Part shown: positions 1 to 10,962 of the stretch, piece after piece
How positions within the stretch are numbered: position 1 is the stretch's first letter
How the letters are laid out: each line of letters opens with the position of its first letter
From: Sesamum alatum
Taxonomy: Eukaryota > Streptophyta > Magnoliopsida > Lamiales > Pedaliaceae
Assembly (NCBI GenBank): GCA_034509735.1
Contig: JACGWO010000013.1
Location: 10,064,136-10,128,135 of the forward strand
Direction of reading: 5' to 3'
DNA: 64,000 nucleotides
The notes under the pieces: model-generated
Told to the model about the DNA's origin: nothing
The model's input: only the letters and a program-made list of their open reading frames with translations
Database searches by the model: none
Program-made: the position numbers and the translations under genes

Positions 1-675
1 GTTTGGTAAAACTCATCATGGATCGGACCATGTCCAACAAGGTCCGATTCCTCCTTTCAGACACACCGTTAAGCTGCGGTGTTCCAGGAGGGGTCCACTG
101 AGAGAGAATCCCATTCTCTTTTAGATAACCAGTAAACTCACCACTCAAATACTCTCCACCTCGGTCCGACCGAAGGGCTTTGATCTTTCGACCGGTTTGG
201 TTCTCTACTTCAAGTCTGTATTCCTTAAACCTTCCAAAGGCTTCAGACTTGTACCTCATCAGGTAAACATAACCATACCGTGAGTGATTATCGGTAAAGG
301 TTATGAAGTACGAGTACCCACCTCTAGCCTGAGTATTTAGTGGACCACAGACATCTGTATGGATCAAATCCAACAGACCACTGGCTAGCGTACTTTGTCC
401 AACAAAGGGTTTCTTGGTCATCTTTCCCTTTAGACAGGATTCGCAGGTCGGTAGGTTGTCCAAATCGTCTATTTCTAGACTCTTTGAGTCCACCAACCTT
501 CTTATCCTATCTTTAGAGATATGACCTAACCTCGCATGCCATATCTGTGCGTTATTATGATCATCACGTTTTCGTTTGTGTTCTGCAGTCATAATCCAAT
601 TAGACTGTTGAAGTATGTACAGACCGTTGACCAATGTACCAAGCAAATGAGAAATACCATCTTTGATAATGAAAA
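1..675 (-). pseudogene. copia integrase domain (incomplete)
   Basis: This frame is open from about 598 to the window edge once the upstream frameshift is passed. It shows the zinc-binding N-terminal region (HARLGH, later CESCLKGK), then the catalytic core. The core has a first Asp in a HTDVCGPL context, a second in RSDRGGEY and the Glu in GVSERRNRT. This is the D,D(35)E pattern of retroviral-type integrases, which join element cDNA to chromosomal DNA. The shift from the protease frame lies in a run of seven T on the coding strand near 675, consistent with one extra base. The 3' remainder is beyond the window. Confidence 0.85.
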
Positions 676-1280
676 AAACCGTTTTTATTGATGGTAAATT
701 CATATCCCTCCTTATCAAGGACCGGGATGGAAACAATGTTTTTAATCATGCTAGGTACATAGAAACAGTCGTTCAGTACAATCCTAACATGACTACTAAT
801 GGCTAACTCTAGTGATCCTACGGCCTCCGCAGCAACGGCCTTGCCATCGCCTAGCCTCAGGATCATCTCATCCTTGGTTAGCCTTCTGCTTCTTTGCAGT
901 GCCTGCAAATCATTGCAGATGTGAGCACCACACCCGGTATCCAATACCCATGAAGCAGAATTAGTAATCATATTAACTTCAACCACAAACACACCTGGGT
1001 TGGAGAGGAGTTGTGGGCACTCCCTCTTCCAATGCCCTTTCCCTTGGCAATGCATGCAGACATCATTTGCCTTGGACCGCTGAGAACCACGGGCCTTTCC
1101 TTTCCTTTTGCTCGGTCCAACCGGAGCAACAGGGACGCCCGGAGCACGAGCAGGGGCCGCAACCGTCTTCCCTTTGCCCTTCTTCCTCTTCCAGCGTCCG
1201 GCCCTCTTGCCATTCACCTTGGAGGTCGAAGCCTCTCCTATCAATACTGCCGGCGCCGACTTGTGGGTCGTTGCCTCGTA
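676..1280 (-). pseudogene. copia zinc knuckle and aspartic protease
   Basis: The frame opens downstream of a basic Lys/Arg/Gly-rich stretch. It contains a CX2CX4HX4C zinc knuckle (CMHCQGKGHWKREC, about 1055-1015), the RNA-binding motif of nucleocapsid. About 30 residues later comes WVLDTGCGAHIC with the DTG catalytic triad of a retropepsin. The protease would process the Gag-Pol polyprotein. The frame is separated from gag by one TAA at 1281-1283 and is lost by frameshift near 675. In an intact relative, gag, nucleocapsid, protease and integrase form one polyprotein. Confidence 0.85.
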
Positions 1281-1856
1281 TTAGACTAGCATGTTGATCA
1301 ACTCATGAATAGACTTCTCAAGTCCATTCATGTTGTAGTTTACAACAAACGGGTCATAGGATGGAGGAAGCGACTGGAGGATTACGTCAATGTACGTGTC
1401 ATTGTTAAGCCCAGCTTTAAGGTCCTCGAGTTTCTCCACCAGGGAGAGCATCTTGACCCCATGACTCTGTACAGACGCTCCTTCAGCGAGCTTGGTGCCA
1501 AAGAATGCTTTTGTGGCGGCATATCTAATATGCCTATCCGGAACCGCATAAACCTCGTTCATGCGGAGCATTATGGCGGAGACGTTGTCCAGCCTCTCAT
1601 ACTGCTTCTGGATGTCGTTAGACATCGAAGCCAGTATGATACTGCGTACTTTCCGGTTGTCCTCATGCCATTTCTCGAACGTCAAACGTTCTTCAGGCAT
1701 GGACCCCTCCGGTAAGTCGCTCGGTGGCGGCTCGTCCAAGACGTAGCCTTGGTTCTCGAAACCGAGGACAATCCTCAGGTTTCTCAGCCAGTCCGAGTAG
1801 TTCGTTCCGTTGAATTTGTTAGTCTCAAGAATCATGGTTAACGGGTTCTTAGACAT
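1281..1856 (-). CDS. copia Gag capsid region (UBN2-like), ends at premature stop
   Basis: This is a 191-residue frame starting MSKNPLTMILETNKFNGTNY. It resembles the N-terminus of plant copia Gag proteins, with the FNGTNYSDW motif and a later LKAGLNNDTYIDVILQSLP stretch typical of the UBN2/retrotran_gag family. Gag assembles the cytoplasmic particle in which reverse transcription happens. The start is the first Met after a long non-coding leader. The TAA at 1281-1283 falls where homologous polyproteins read through into the zinc knuckle, so it is best read as a nonsense mutation. It could alternatively be an ORF boundary. Confidence 0.85.
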   Translation of the reverse strand: MSKNPLTMILETNKFNGTNYSDWLRNLRIVLGFENQGYVLDEPPPSDLPEGSMPEERLTFEKWHEDNRKVRSIILASMSNDIQKQYERLDNVSAIMLRMNEVYAVPDRHIRYAATKAFFGTKLAEGASVQSHGVKMLSLVEKLEDLKAGLNNDTYIDVILQSLPPSYDPFVVNYNMNGLEKSIHELINMLV

Positions 1857-3689
1857 ATCTACATTAATGAAAATGTAAAGCAGAAATTAGCAGATGATGG
1901 TAATATTATTGTTCAAGTTGAAGACTTGGTCTTTTAGTCTTTAACCCTCCCACTATTTATACGAAAGTCCGCCACTCTCAAGCGGAGTTTCGGGAAACCA
2001 TTTCCTAGTGGGCTTGGGATCCACAAGCGTAATCTCCATGCCCCGCTTTTACGATTCACATGAAGAAGACCTCGTAGGAGATATCCAATATCATTCTCAT
2101 CCAATGAGATTCCCAAGATATTTTGCCTCACCTATTCGCATGGTTCCGAGGACTCCAAGCGAACCATGTTACTCAGTGTTAGGCCCGACCCATCAACCAA
2201 ATCATGCCTCAAACTGTCGCCCCCCACGACCCGTGAGACAGGGAAACAGCGAGCGCAGTCTTTTTGTTCACAACAATAGTGCAGCTTTCCCTTAGTCCAA
2301 GTGTGCCACGACTCGTGAGACCACACTTGGGTAGTGGTAGCTTCCTCACCACATTGCTGTGGATGGAAGGCTCGGACAGACCAAAATACCATTTTGATCC
2401 AAGTCCGTTCTGGGCCTAATATTTAATTTGGTCCAACCAAATGAGAGTTTGTGTATGACCGAGACCTCATCACATTATGGTGTTTTAGCATGCATAAATA
2501 TCCAATATTTAAAGCGATAAGTAAATACGCCGCATGCAGAAAACATAGCATACCCCTGTTAGGATGATCACAAGCCCAACCTATGCGACCCACTGAGCCC
2601 GCAGTGAGTCTATGGTCTGTCTAGGGTGGTCCTAAATTATTACAATAATAATAAACCCATTGTCATTCCAATGGGCCTTGAAGTGCTCTTGTTTCACGCC
2701 TTGATGCTCCTCCTTGGGGTCTCCGACTCCAATTGCTTGTTAAAATTGAAACCTCACCAATCCTATCTACTCTCATTACAACTGAAAGTAATACATCGGT
2801 AATAAAGAAAACAAGCTTGAACATCATGAGGCTGAAAATACGGGAGATGATAGTCCCAAGAACAAGAGGCACGCAGGCCCACACCCAACAGAAAATAAAT
2901 AAACATTCATTCATCCATACACAAGGTCTAAGGCTTTGTGATCATCCCATGTTGATTCCATCAACTCACATAACATAATTATTCCAAATAATCATGCATA
3001 AATAACCAATGGATATTCCAAATATCCAAGTGATGTCCAACATCACAAAAGCATAAATATATAAATAATATGCAAAATTCAAATTTTAAATTTAATGGAC
3101 ATTTTACACAATGCATCCAATGCATGTATTAATCCCAAATTAATTAAGCAAATTTAATTCAAGGAATAATCCAATTATCCCAAAAATCAAAAATGCAAAA
3201 TTAATATATTTTCAGAATATTGTGCAGAAAATACAAAAAATCGAATTTTTCCGGAAAAAAGTCGAAAAACGGCACAAAACAGCCCAGCCGTTGTGCTGGC
3301 GGGCCGCCCGCGCGCACAGGGCAGCGCGCGCGCGCGCGCAGGCAGCAAGCCTGCGCGCCCTGCGCGCGCTGGCCCTCGGCCAGCAGCGGCCGGCTGCGCG
3401 CGCGCAGGCGCCCGCCTGCGCGCGGCCACTGCCGGCCCGACCAAATTTTTTTTTTTTTTTTTGTTTTTCAAAACTGTTTCAGCACAATAAAATTAATATT
3501 ATTCTGAAAATAAGCATGCAATTTTAGATCCAATCTAACAAAATTAAGCATGCCAAAAGTCCATTAAATCCAAACAATTGAATCATCATATTATTCACAT
3601 ATTTATGTAATCTAACATGCCAATAAAGCCATTTAAAAGCAAGTAGATCATGCCAAACACATAGATCTATGCCCCTTACATCGAACCGG
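1857..3689 (-). other. copia leader between primer site and gag, with GC-rich island
   Basis: About 1.8 kb without a credible gene. It is mostly AT-rich with one sharply bounded GC-rich island at 3290-3437 made of GCGC-type runs, followed on the plus strand by an A/T run. A block at about 2130-2400 (reverse complement) resembles 7050-7200. Open frames crossing the island are compositional artefacts. Confidence 0.7.
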
Positions 3690-3701
3690 GCTCTGATACC
3701 A
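3690..3701 (-). other. primer-binding site for initiator tRNA-Met
   Basis: On the minus strand this reads TGGTATCAGAGC, the standard plant copia primer site complementary to the 3' end of initiator Met tRNA. It lies two bases inside the LTR end. It fixes the orientation of the element and the inner LTR boundary. Confidence 0.93.
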
Positions 3702-3703
3702 CT

Positions 3704-5933
3704 TGAAGGACAAGCGGATCCGCCCGGGAGCGCGAGCGGAAGCGAGAAAGGCGAGAAAAGTTCGTAAATTTAAATAAAATTCAAAATACGCGAATCCCAA
3801 GGGGTGTACCCTTGGGTGCTCAACCGGGCGTTCGATGTAGGATGTGTAAATATTAAAACATATATTTAAACACATAGGGCATAGATATATAAATGGAATC
3901 AATCAAAGCGTAATAAACCGTTACCTTTGATTGTTTAGCGTATGCTCCCGGCTACTAGCGTTGTTCCTTCTCCGGAATGCTCACGAAATCCAAACGTATG
4001 GATTCTCCAAAGGTGATCCACACCACACCGGAAGAAACACACGTTCTTCTTGCTAGAAAAGAACGGGTTTAGGAAGGAATCGGTTTAAGAGAAGAACACT
4101 ATGAATTAGTGTTCTCTTAAACTTACTTTGTTCTTCTTCTTGATTCAAAATCAAGTGAAGAACACAAGTGTAAGAGAGGGAGGGAGCACGAAAATTGAGA
4201 GAGAGGAGAGGATTTTTGTCTTCTCTTTTTCCTAGAAAAAGATGAATAATGAATCACTTATGCTAGGTGTTGTATATTCTAATATATATATACATAATTA
4301 ATGTGATTATTGGAATGTGTCTAGGTTCATCCAAGGATGTCTAGATTCATTCCAATCAATCACCATCAATTCTTCAATCAAGCCTACCAAAATTTATGGT
4401 ATCATCAAATCATACCAAAAGGGAAGAGCTTGATTGGAGTTGATTTGTCTCTTTCCAAAAGAGACAAGTCAACATACCACCTAGCATGAAACATGGCTGA
4501 TTTTGCTTCCTCCAAGGGAGCATGTCGGCTATGTTTAATTAAGGGAAGAAGTCCAACTTCTTCCTATTCCAAATTAGGAATTATTTCTCCTCTCGGGTAT
4601 AATTTAACGGACCGGGTTTTATCGTAATCCAATTACGACGAACCCAATATTAAATCCAATTTAATGTCCACTTAAATTATTCCCGTTGATCTTTTAATCC
4701 AATTAAAAGATCCAACGTCTCAACATCTCAACTTTCCATATTTAATCAAAAATCCAATTTACCGATTAAATGAAAGCCCGATACAATATCGGCCCGTCCA
4801 TCCAATGGACTTTCCCTTAAGTAATCCAATTACTTATTTTATCCTTCGAGATTGACTCCAAGTCGATCTCTCAACCTCCTCGGTGATTTGTGTGTGACCC
4901 TTTAGGTTCACCCTCAGCTAGACTTGGGCCCGTGTCCCACAAGGGCCCGTTACCATGGGTGGCCGTCTAGCAACGGTCCATGGCACTAGAGACTAGGTGA
5001 ATTGGCGTGAACATTTAGGCGCCGATTCCGTACGGGTACGATCCTTCCGTCTACCGTCTCCCGGCCTTAGTCTAGGGTATGGAATTGGGCGTCGGTTCCC
5101 ATCCTTGACTAGGCATCTATGCTTAATACTCGAGACCACGTATGCTTCATTGCGTCGACACAGGAAACCATTCCCTGTTCGACCAACCACTGTGGCCACA
5201 GCTTCAAACAGCATGTACGTGTCTGCGAGTGCATAGGAGATACCTTTGTCATATACTGACAGGGGACGGATCCTCTTCTTGGAATCCACCGTCCTCTCTA
5301 CACATTCTGACTGCACTGGACAAGGCTTATAATGATTATCTTACAGAATGATCACCTCTCGCCAGATCCAAGATACAGCTGTCCTGTGCACGTGACTGCC
5401 ATGATTCCTCAAGTCTGAGGATTACTCCCGTACTATCGGAACCGGGGAATCCAATCATACCGACCAAGCCCCCAAGGCTTCCATATGATGATCCTCGCGA
5501 GTCAGTCCAGTCGGCTCGACCCCAGTCGACCAACCCATCAAGATCGTGTAGGCGTCCCACGCCTGTCGCCGATGAAACACGGCACTCATCCAATGAACAC
5601 GACTCTTGAACGCAAGTCTCAATAGGACTCTCGATGCCCTATCTCGAGGTCCTCGACTTGGAACGTTTCAGACCCAACTCTTAATCAGTTGGTTTCATGA
5701 CCACCATCCAATGCGTGGCCCAACTGCACGAGTTGTTATCCATGGTCTGTGGGCTTTGTTGCGATATAAGTTAAATACCATTTTAACAAATGTAAGATGA
5801 GCGCAACAAAGAAGGTACCATTGGTGACGAACACTCATCTTATTCATCACATAATAATATTACATTCACATCAAGTTGTCGGATAAGTTACAAATTGCCA
5901 AACCTATTGGCTTTCTGGTCACCTATTCCAACA
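3704..5933 (-). repeat. 5' LTR of the copia element (family A, 2230 bp)
   Basis: The LTR is bounded by TG...CA (plus strand TGAAGGACAAG... to ...CCAACA). The inner boundary is set by the adjacent primer site. Near-identical sequence recurs at 56132-57772 plus 59730-60317 and at 60397-62605, and a diverged copy at 26176-28355. It contains a 107-codon open frame on its sense strand (4993-5316) that is not convincingly protein coding. Confidence 0.9.
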
Positions 5934-7240
5934 CGTATTGCCGGCCAGGCGCGCGCGCACGCAGGCAGGGGCCTGCGCGCGTGCACCCGGCCAGGCAACA
6001 CCTGCGCACGCGCAGGGGCGGCAGGCTGAGCCTGCTGCCCTGTGCGCGCGCTGGCAGGCCGCTGCCGGCGGGGCGGCTGCTACTAGGGTTTCAAAACTCT
6101 AGTAGTTTTTTCTTTTATTTTTTAATTATTTTCAGTTTTAATTTTGAATTAATTCTGAAAAAATCGTTTTGTGGGTTCAATGATGCCTAATTTTCTAAAG
6201 ACATTATTTTAGGAGTAAAATAAATTGGATTTGGAATCCCGGGGTTATTTTACTTAGAATAATGAGGAAAGGTTTTCCTAAAATGAGAAAATTTTATTAC
6301 CAATATTTATGTTTTATTTTTCACACGTTACGCACATATTCATTTATTATTTTTGAATATTTATGATTGGGAATCATATGTTGTTGGTATATTGTAATTA
6401 TATGATGGGATCATGTGATTATGTGTGTTGGATGGAAATGGATGATCACGAGCCCTAGACCGAATGTATGGTTTATTTTCTGTTGGGCATGTGTGCCTCT
6501 TTTACTGCTTTCTCCTTCTCTCTTTCTAGTTGCCTTGGAATAATAAGGCATTCTACCTCCCTCCTTATATACTCTCCCCGGGTTTTCGCTGGGGTTTTTT
6601 TTTTTATATGTAATGAGAGTAGAATAGGAGTGAGGTTTCTAATTTTGTAATTGGTGGAGAAAGAAGGAAGGACCACATGGAGAGCCCAGACGGGAGGTCC
6701 CTTGGAGTTTTCCATAAAGTGAAGAAAGAGAAAAGAGACCAAGGCCCATCAGCATGATGGTTGGGTTACTATTAATGTAATAGTATAGGACCAACCCTAG
6801 ATTGACCATAGATCCACTGCGGGCTCAGTGGGTCGAATAGGATTCGGGCTCGTGATCATCCAACAGGGGCGTGCTAGGCTTTAATTTTGAATGTGGTTAT
6901 GATGATGGATGAATGGGTTATTTATTTATCATATAACTGCTATGGATGGTTTATTTACGAATTATGGTTATATCTGTGAATGTATATTTATGAGATCTCG
7001 GTCATTTACTACTCTCACATTGGTTGGACCAATGTCAAAATATTAGACCCTAGACAAAGTGGACTTGAACTCTAGGAGTTTGTCCATGCCTTCCAATCCA
7101 TGGCATAGTGAGGAAGCTGCTTTGGGTCAATAGCGTGGTCTCACGAGTCGTGGCACGTTATTGTACTTAAAGGAAGCTGCACTATGTCATACGCACCATC
7201 TTGAGAAGATGGGGATTAGACATATGGGCGATTGGCTTTA

Positions 7241-7257
7241 AAGGTCAAGTGGGAGAT
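7241..7257 (+). other. polypurine tract
   Basis: AAAGGTCAAGTGGGAGAT lies immediately before the LTR start TGTTAGAATAGG at 7258. The same tract flanks the copia LTR at 60318-60333 in reverse complement. Confidence 0.75.
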
Positions 7258-7876
7258 TGTTAGAATAGGTGACCATGTAAGCCAATTTTGGCAGGAATAT
7301 GTAACCTATGTCTAGACAATTTCTGGTGTTTGATAAAAACATTTATGAATAAAGAAATGAAAATTCATATTGCAATACTTTGTTTACGTTCACTTATATT
7401 TGCATTTACATTTCTGTTCACTACGCAAACAAAGCCCACGGACTGAGAATTGATTTCGGGGACTGGGACTACGCTTGGAGGTAGGTCCATGAAATCAGTC
7501 TTACCGAATCAGTCCGGAAATCTCCAAGTCAAGAAATCCCGAAAATGGGTACCGGGATTCCCTTTGAGACTTGCACTAAGCATCTGCTGTCGTATTTCAT
7601 CGACGGGTGACGAAGGTCGTCTAAGCAGTGTTAGTGGGTCAGCATGCTAGGAAGCAGCTGACTGAGGTGACTCGCGGGAACCGTCTTACGGAGGACCTTG
7701 AGCATGGTCAGCAAGGTTTGACGTGTATTCCCGGTTCCAACGGTACAGGCCAAGTCCTTTGACTTGAGGAACTGCTGAGTTCACCTGTGCATCAGGTCTG
7801 TATCTTATATATGGTGAGAGATTGCCAAAATACTCTTAAGTAGTCATAAGCCATGTCTAGTGCAGCTCGGGTGTAC
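7258..7876 (+). repeat. truncated LTR, family E (first ~620 bp)
   Basis: It begins TGTTAGAATAGGTGACC and matches the first third of the full 1952-bp LTR at 57773-59724. Similarity stops abruptly at about 7876, where copia reverse transcriptase coding sequence begins. The remaining ~1.3 kb of the LTR is missing. Confidence 0.85.
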
Positions 7877-8869
7877 AGAAGGTATGGTAGTGTTGTTGGT
7901 GTACGTGGATGACATTCTCATCACTGCATCAACAGAAGGACTGATTGATAAGGTTAAGAAGTACCTCCATGATCTCTTCACCATCAAGGATCTAGGATCA
8001 GCCAGGTACTTTTTAGGGGTGGAGATAGCTCGGTCAGCAGATGGTTTGCTGGCCACACAGAGAAAGTACATTATGGACATTGTAAGGGACGTAGGGCTCC
8101 TGCATGCTTAGCCTACTAAGACACCCCTGCCGGCTGGTATTAAGCTCAAGGCAGCATCAAGAACACCCTTGGAGGATCCTTCCAGATACAGGCGGCTTAT
8201 AGGAAGGGTCTTGTATTTGGGGTTCACCAGACCAGATGTTTCCTACGCAGCGCAGCAGTTGAGCCAATTTCTGCAATGCCCCACCAAAGAGCATTGGAAT
8301 GCAGCTTTGCATTTAATTAAATATCTCTGGGGGTGTGAATCAACAGGTTTGTTTTTCCCTAGTAACAATGATCTCTCACTTAAAGCTTTTTCCGATGCAG
8401 ATTTGGCTGCTTGCACGGATACGAGGAAGTCCTTAACAGGGTTTTGCATCTTCTTGGGAGCTACACCTATTTCATGGAGGACAAAGAAGCAGACCACCGT
8501 ATCAAGATCAACTGCAGAGGCGGAATACAGGAGCATGGGATCAACAGTCTGTGAGATCACCTGGATCGACTATCTTTTAAAGGAATTGGGGATGCAGGTG
8601 CAAAGGCCAGTGCCTCTTTTCTGTGACAACAAGGTGGCATGGCACATTACATCTAATCCTGTGTTTCATGAGCGAAGAAAACACTTGGAGATCGACTGCC
8701 ACATTGTGAGAAACAAATACAAGGAGAGGTCCATCAATCCCACTCATGTAGTGTCAAAGTTGCAAGTGGCAGATGTCTTCACTAAGGCACTCATGGGGCC
8801 ACAATTCAACTCCATGTGTGCCAAGTTGGGCTTGCTTACGATGAAGCCAAGTCCAACTTGTGGGGGGGC
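7877..8869 (+). pseudogene. copia reverse transcriptase (C-terminal part) and RNase H
   Basis: The frame starts inside the RT palm with LLVYVDDILIT, the copia YVDD catalytic motif. It continues through IKDLGSARYFLGVEIA, the thumb, and then RNase H. RNase H signs are FSDADLAACTDTRKSLTG, SRSTAEAEYRSM and the C-terminal VADVFTKAL. RT and RNase H would copy element RNA to DNA in the particle. One in-frame TAG at 8109-8111 splits it. The N-terminal RT, integrase, protease and gag are absent because the frame abuts a truncated unrelated LTR at 7876. The frame runs into the 3' LTR and stops at 8912. Confidence 0.9.
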
Positions 8870-9265
8870 TGTTAAAGCCAATGAGTCTAGAGCAGCAGGG
8901 AAGCAAGTCTAGGTTCATGAGCTTCATCAAGGAAAAGCGTGAGGAGGAGCAAAGACGTGAGTGCGCTTCTTACCAAGAGAATTCTGCAATGTGTCTTCAT
9001 AAGTCGCAGTTGCCAAAAGTGTTGTATTCCAAAAATGCGTTTGTATAAGTTAGAATAGCAACTCTTAGTTAGTTCAGGCAGTTATTTAGTTGTTAAGCAG
9101 TTTTTTGTTAGTTGTTGATTACTTAGAAGCAGTAATTAACTGCTAATGAGCTAACTCTATTTATAGGGTTTTTCTTCATTGTACTTCATACTGAAACAAT
9201 ATACATTCAAGAGGAATTTCTCACCTCACTGATTTCTTGCAATTACTTCCAATGGTATTCTACCA
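8870..9265 (+). repeat. 3' LTR of the plus-strand copia element
   Basis: It follows a polypurine tract (TTGTGGGGGGGC, 8858-8869) and starts TGTTAAAGCC. A TATA-like CTCTATTTATAGGG lies near 9155. The end is placed at TACCA (9265) by the TG...CA rule. No second copy is available to confirm the right boundary. Confidence 0.6.
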
Positions 9266-9339
9266 TTTTGTCTCTAAACATTCTCCTTCCAATTCCCAGC
9301 ACTATCTTTTGAACGGCAATAGTATTAAATCACATTCTT

Positions 9340-10380
9340 GCCTAGGCTCGTGAATGAAAAAATTGAGTATTTCTATCCCCACTACGAAACCAGTAAACTT
9401 TGCTCCTTTGATGCCACTTTAACAACTCCCGAGTTTCAATCTCTTCTAATTGAGTCTTTAACCGAGTCAACTCCCTATAGTCTACAATATCCAGATTGCT
9501 ACTTTTCAAGTTGTAAAAACCGAGCCTCCATACTCTTAATCTCCCTTTTCGGCCCGTCAAATTCCTGTTTGTTCCATTTCAGTAAACTCACACGACTGGC
9601 CTAGATTTTCCTCCAAAGTGCAGTGTGAATATCACTCTCATGAACTCCTCTCTAAGCAGTTTCAATCACCATCTTACAATCATCTGACAATAGCCACCGA
9701 GCCTCAAACTTAAGTTGCCTTCTCTTCTTCAAATCCTGACTGACTGGTGGTGCAATATCATCAATCAGAACTTTATGGTCCAATTTCCACAGCATGATGA
9801 TACACAATTGAATTAGGAAATTTGTGAACCTAAGTTGATTTCCTACATCCCCTATCCAATCGAGCCCACACTATTTTTGGATCTTCTCGGCGATTACACC
9901 ATGTAAACTTGATGCCTTGAAAACCAATGTCGATCAGAGCTCAATAAGCCAAAGCCCAACGAAAGTCGTTCATCTGGCACAATGCTCGGGCTCTCCTGTC
10001 TTCTCATGCTGAAATAGAATTTCATTAAACTCCCAACTATTTACTCAGTAATTTCAACTGATCTCATGCCCTTTTACATTTTATTGGTTCAGCATCACCG
10101 TAAAAACCTGTGAATCTCCAACCTGGCCCCACGTCATCAAATAGAATTTCAACATCTATATGATATTGAGAAAAGCGTCGCAATTGAATAACCAAATCCT
10201 TTCGCCATAGTAGAATAAGTCCACCTGATCGTCCTATCGTTGGAATGGAAATCCCAAAAAAGTCCATTTTTTGCTTCACTGTTTCAAGTGTACGAGTACC
10301 ACATTTAGTTTTAGAAAGAAATATCAACGCGGGACTATGTTCTCGGACCACTTCTCTGAGTTTCCGAACTGTTGAACTTA
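9340..10380 (-). pseudogene. LINE (L1-type) endonuclease fragment
   Basis: On the minus strand, 10351-10064 resembles the start of plant L1 ORF2 apurinic endonuclease, with ALIFLSKTKC, RSGGLILLW and WRFTGFYG. Between 10000 and 9850 are pieces such as FTWCNRRE and a VWARLDR-like motif, with stops. 9560-9342 carries WHQRSKVYW, GDRNTQFFHSRA, the segment just before RT. The order and spacing match L1 ORF2, but RT itself is absent. Several stop codons break the frame. Such elements nick target DNA for target-primed reverse transcription. This copy is dead. Confidence 0.8.
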
Positions 10381-10384
10381 TGTA

Positions 10385-10962
10385 AAGTAGAACCTTTGTA
10401 AATTAATATTTGATAAATTAATAATTACTCTAAAGAAATAATTTTTCTTGGTCCTGACTTGGGCCCAAGATCTAAACTAATAATTTTAAAAAATTAATAA
10501 GATAATAATTTTTCAAAAGACCCTTATATGAATTTATGGTCCCTTCAATATTATAAATTAATAATTTTATAAAATTGCAAATATAACTAGGACAACTTAG
10601 TAAAATATGATTCTATTGTTGTTTGCTTCTTCTTAAAATTTAAATTTAGTTGTATTTCATCTCTAACTTTCCTATTGCATCCAAACGTTCCGGTGTTGCA
10701 TTCTCATACTGCAATAAGTCAGTATTGTGTCTTCAATTAGTCAGTATTGCATCTTACAACATCTTTAATTAGTCACACTGTACACGAACATCATTCAATT
10801 AGTCAAAAAAACGAATATATTTTATACATAAAGAATAATGTAGGTTCGTCGAATTAGGAAAAACCTTCTTTAAATTAATAATTTATTGATTAATTAATAC
10901 TTTTTTAAATTAATAAAATTACGTGGTCTAATATTATTGATTTATAAAGATTAATTTTACTG
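10385..10962. mobile_element. Emigrant/Lemi1-like (pogo group) MITE
   Basis: It is flanked by TA dinucleotides (10383-10384 and 10963-10964). Its ends are inverted repeats of the form (C)AGTA-AAACC-TATAAATTAATA; the right end reads CAGTAAAATTAATC on the minus strand. Several hundred bases align with the element at 19082-19929, including GACTTGGGCCCAA. There is no coding capacity. Confidence 0.8.

Larger units (their letters stand above)
1..5933 (-). mobile_element. Ty1/copia LTR retrotransposon, 5' part, truncated by window edge
   Basis: Read on the minus strand, the order is 5' LTR (5933 to 3704), primer-binding site, a long non-coding leader, gag, zinc knuckle, protease, then integrase running off position 1. 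Protease-integrase order before RT is the copia order. Reverse transcriptase and the 3' LTR lie outside the window. The coding region has a nonsense codon at the gag/zinc-knuckle boundary and a frameshift before the integrase, so the copy is not autonomous. The same 2.2-kb LTR family recurs at 26176-28355, 56132-60317 and 60397-62605. Confidence 0.9.
5934..7876 (+). mobile_element. LARD-like non-coding retroelement remnant
   Basis: 5934-7240 has no coding region. It contains a GC-rich island (5945-6085) followed by AT-rich DNA and a block near 7100-7190 similar to the leader of the copia element at 2130-2400 in reverse complement. It ends in a polypurine tract directly abutting an LTR start at 7258. 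A leader followed directly by polypurine tract and 3' LTR, with no gag-pol, fits a large retrotransposon derivative. Its left part was probably interrupted by the copia insertion ending at 5933. Confidence 0.55.

Noticed and set aside
2008..2914. Small ORFs in the copia leader
   Set aside because: No similarity, no consistent frame between related leaders, and wrong place for element genes.
3187..3527. Several overlapping 65-101 codon frames across the GC-rich island
   Set aside because: Low-complexity Ala/Arg/Pro products in both strands, explained by GCGC repeats with few stop codons.
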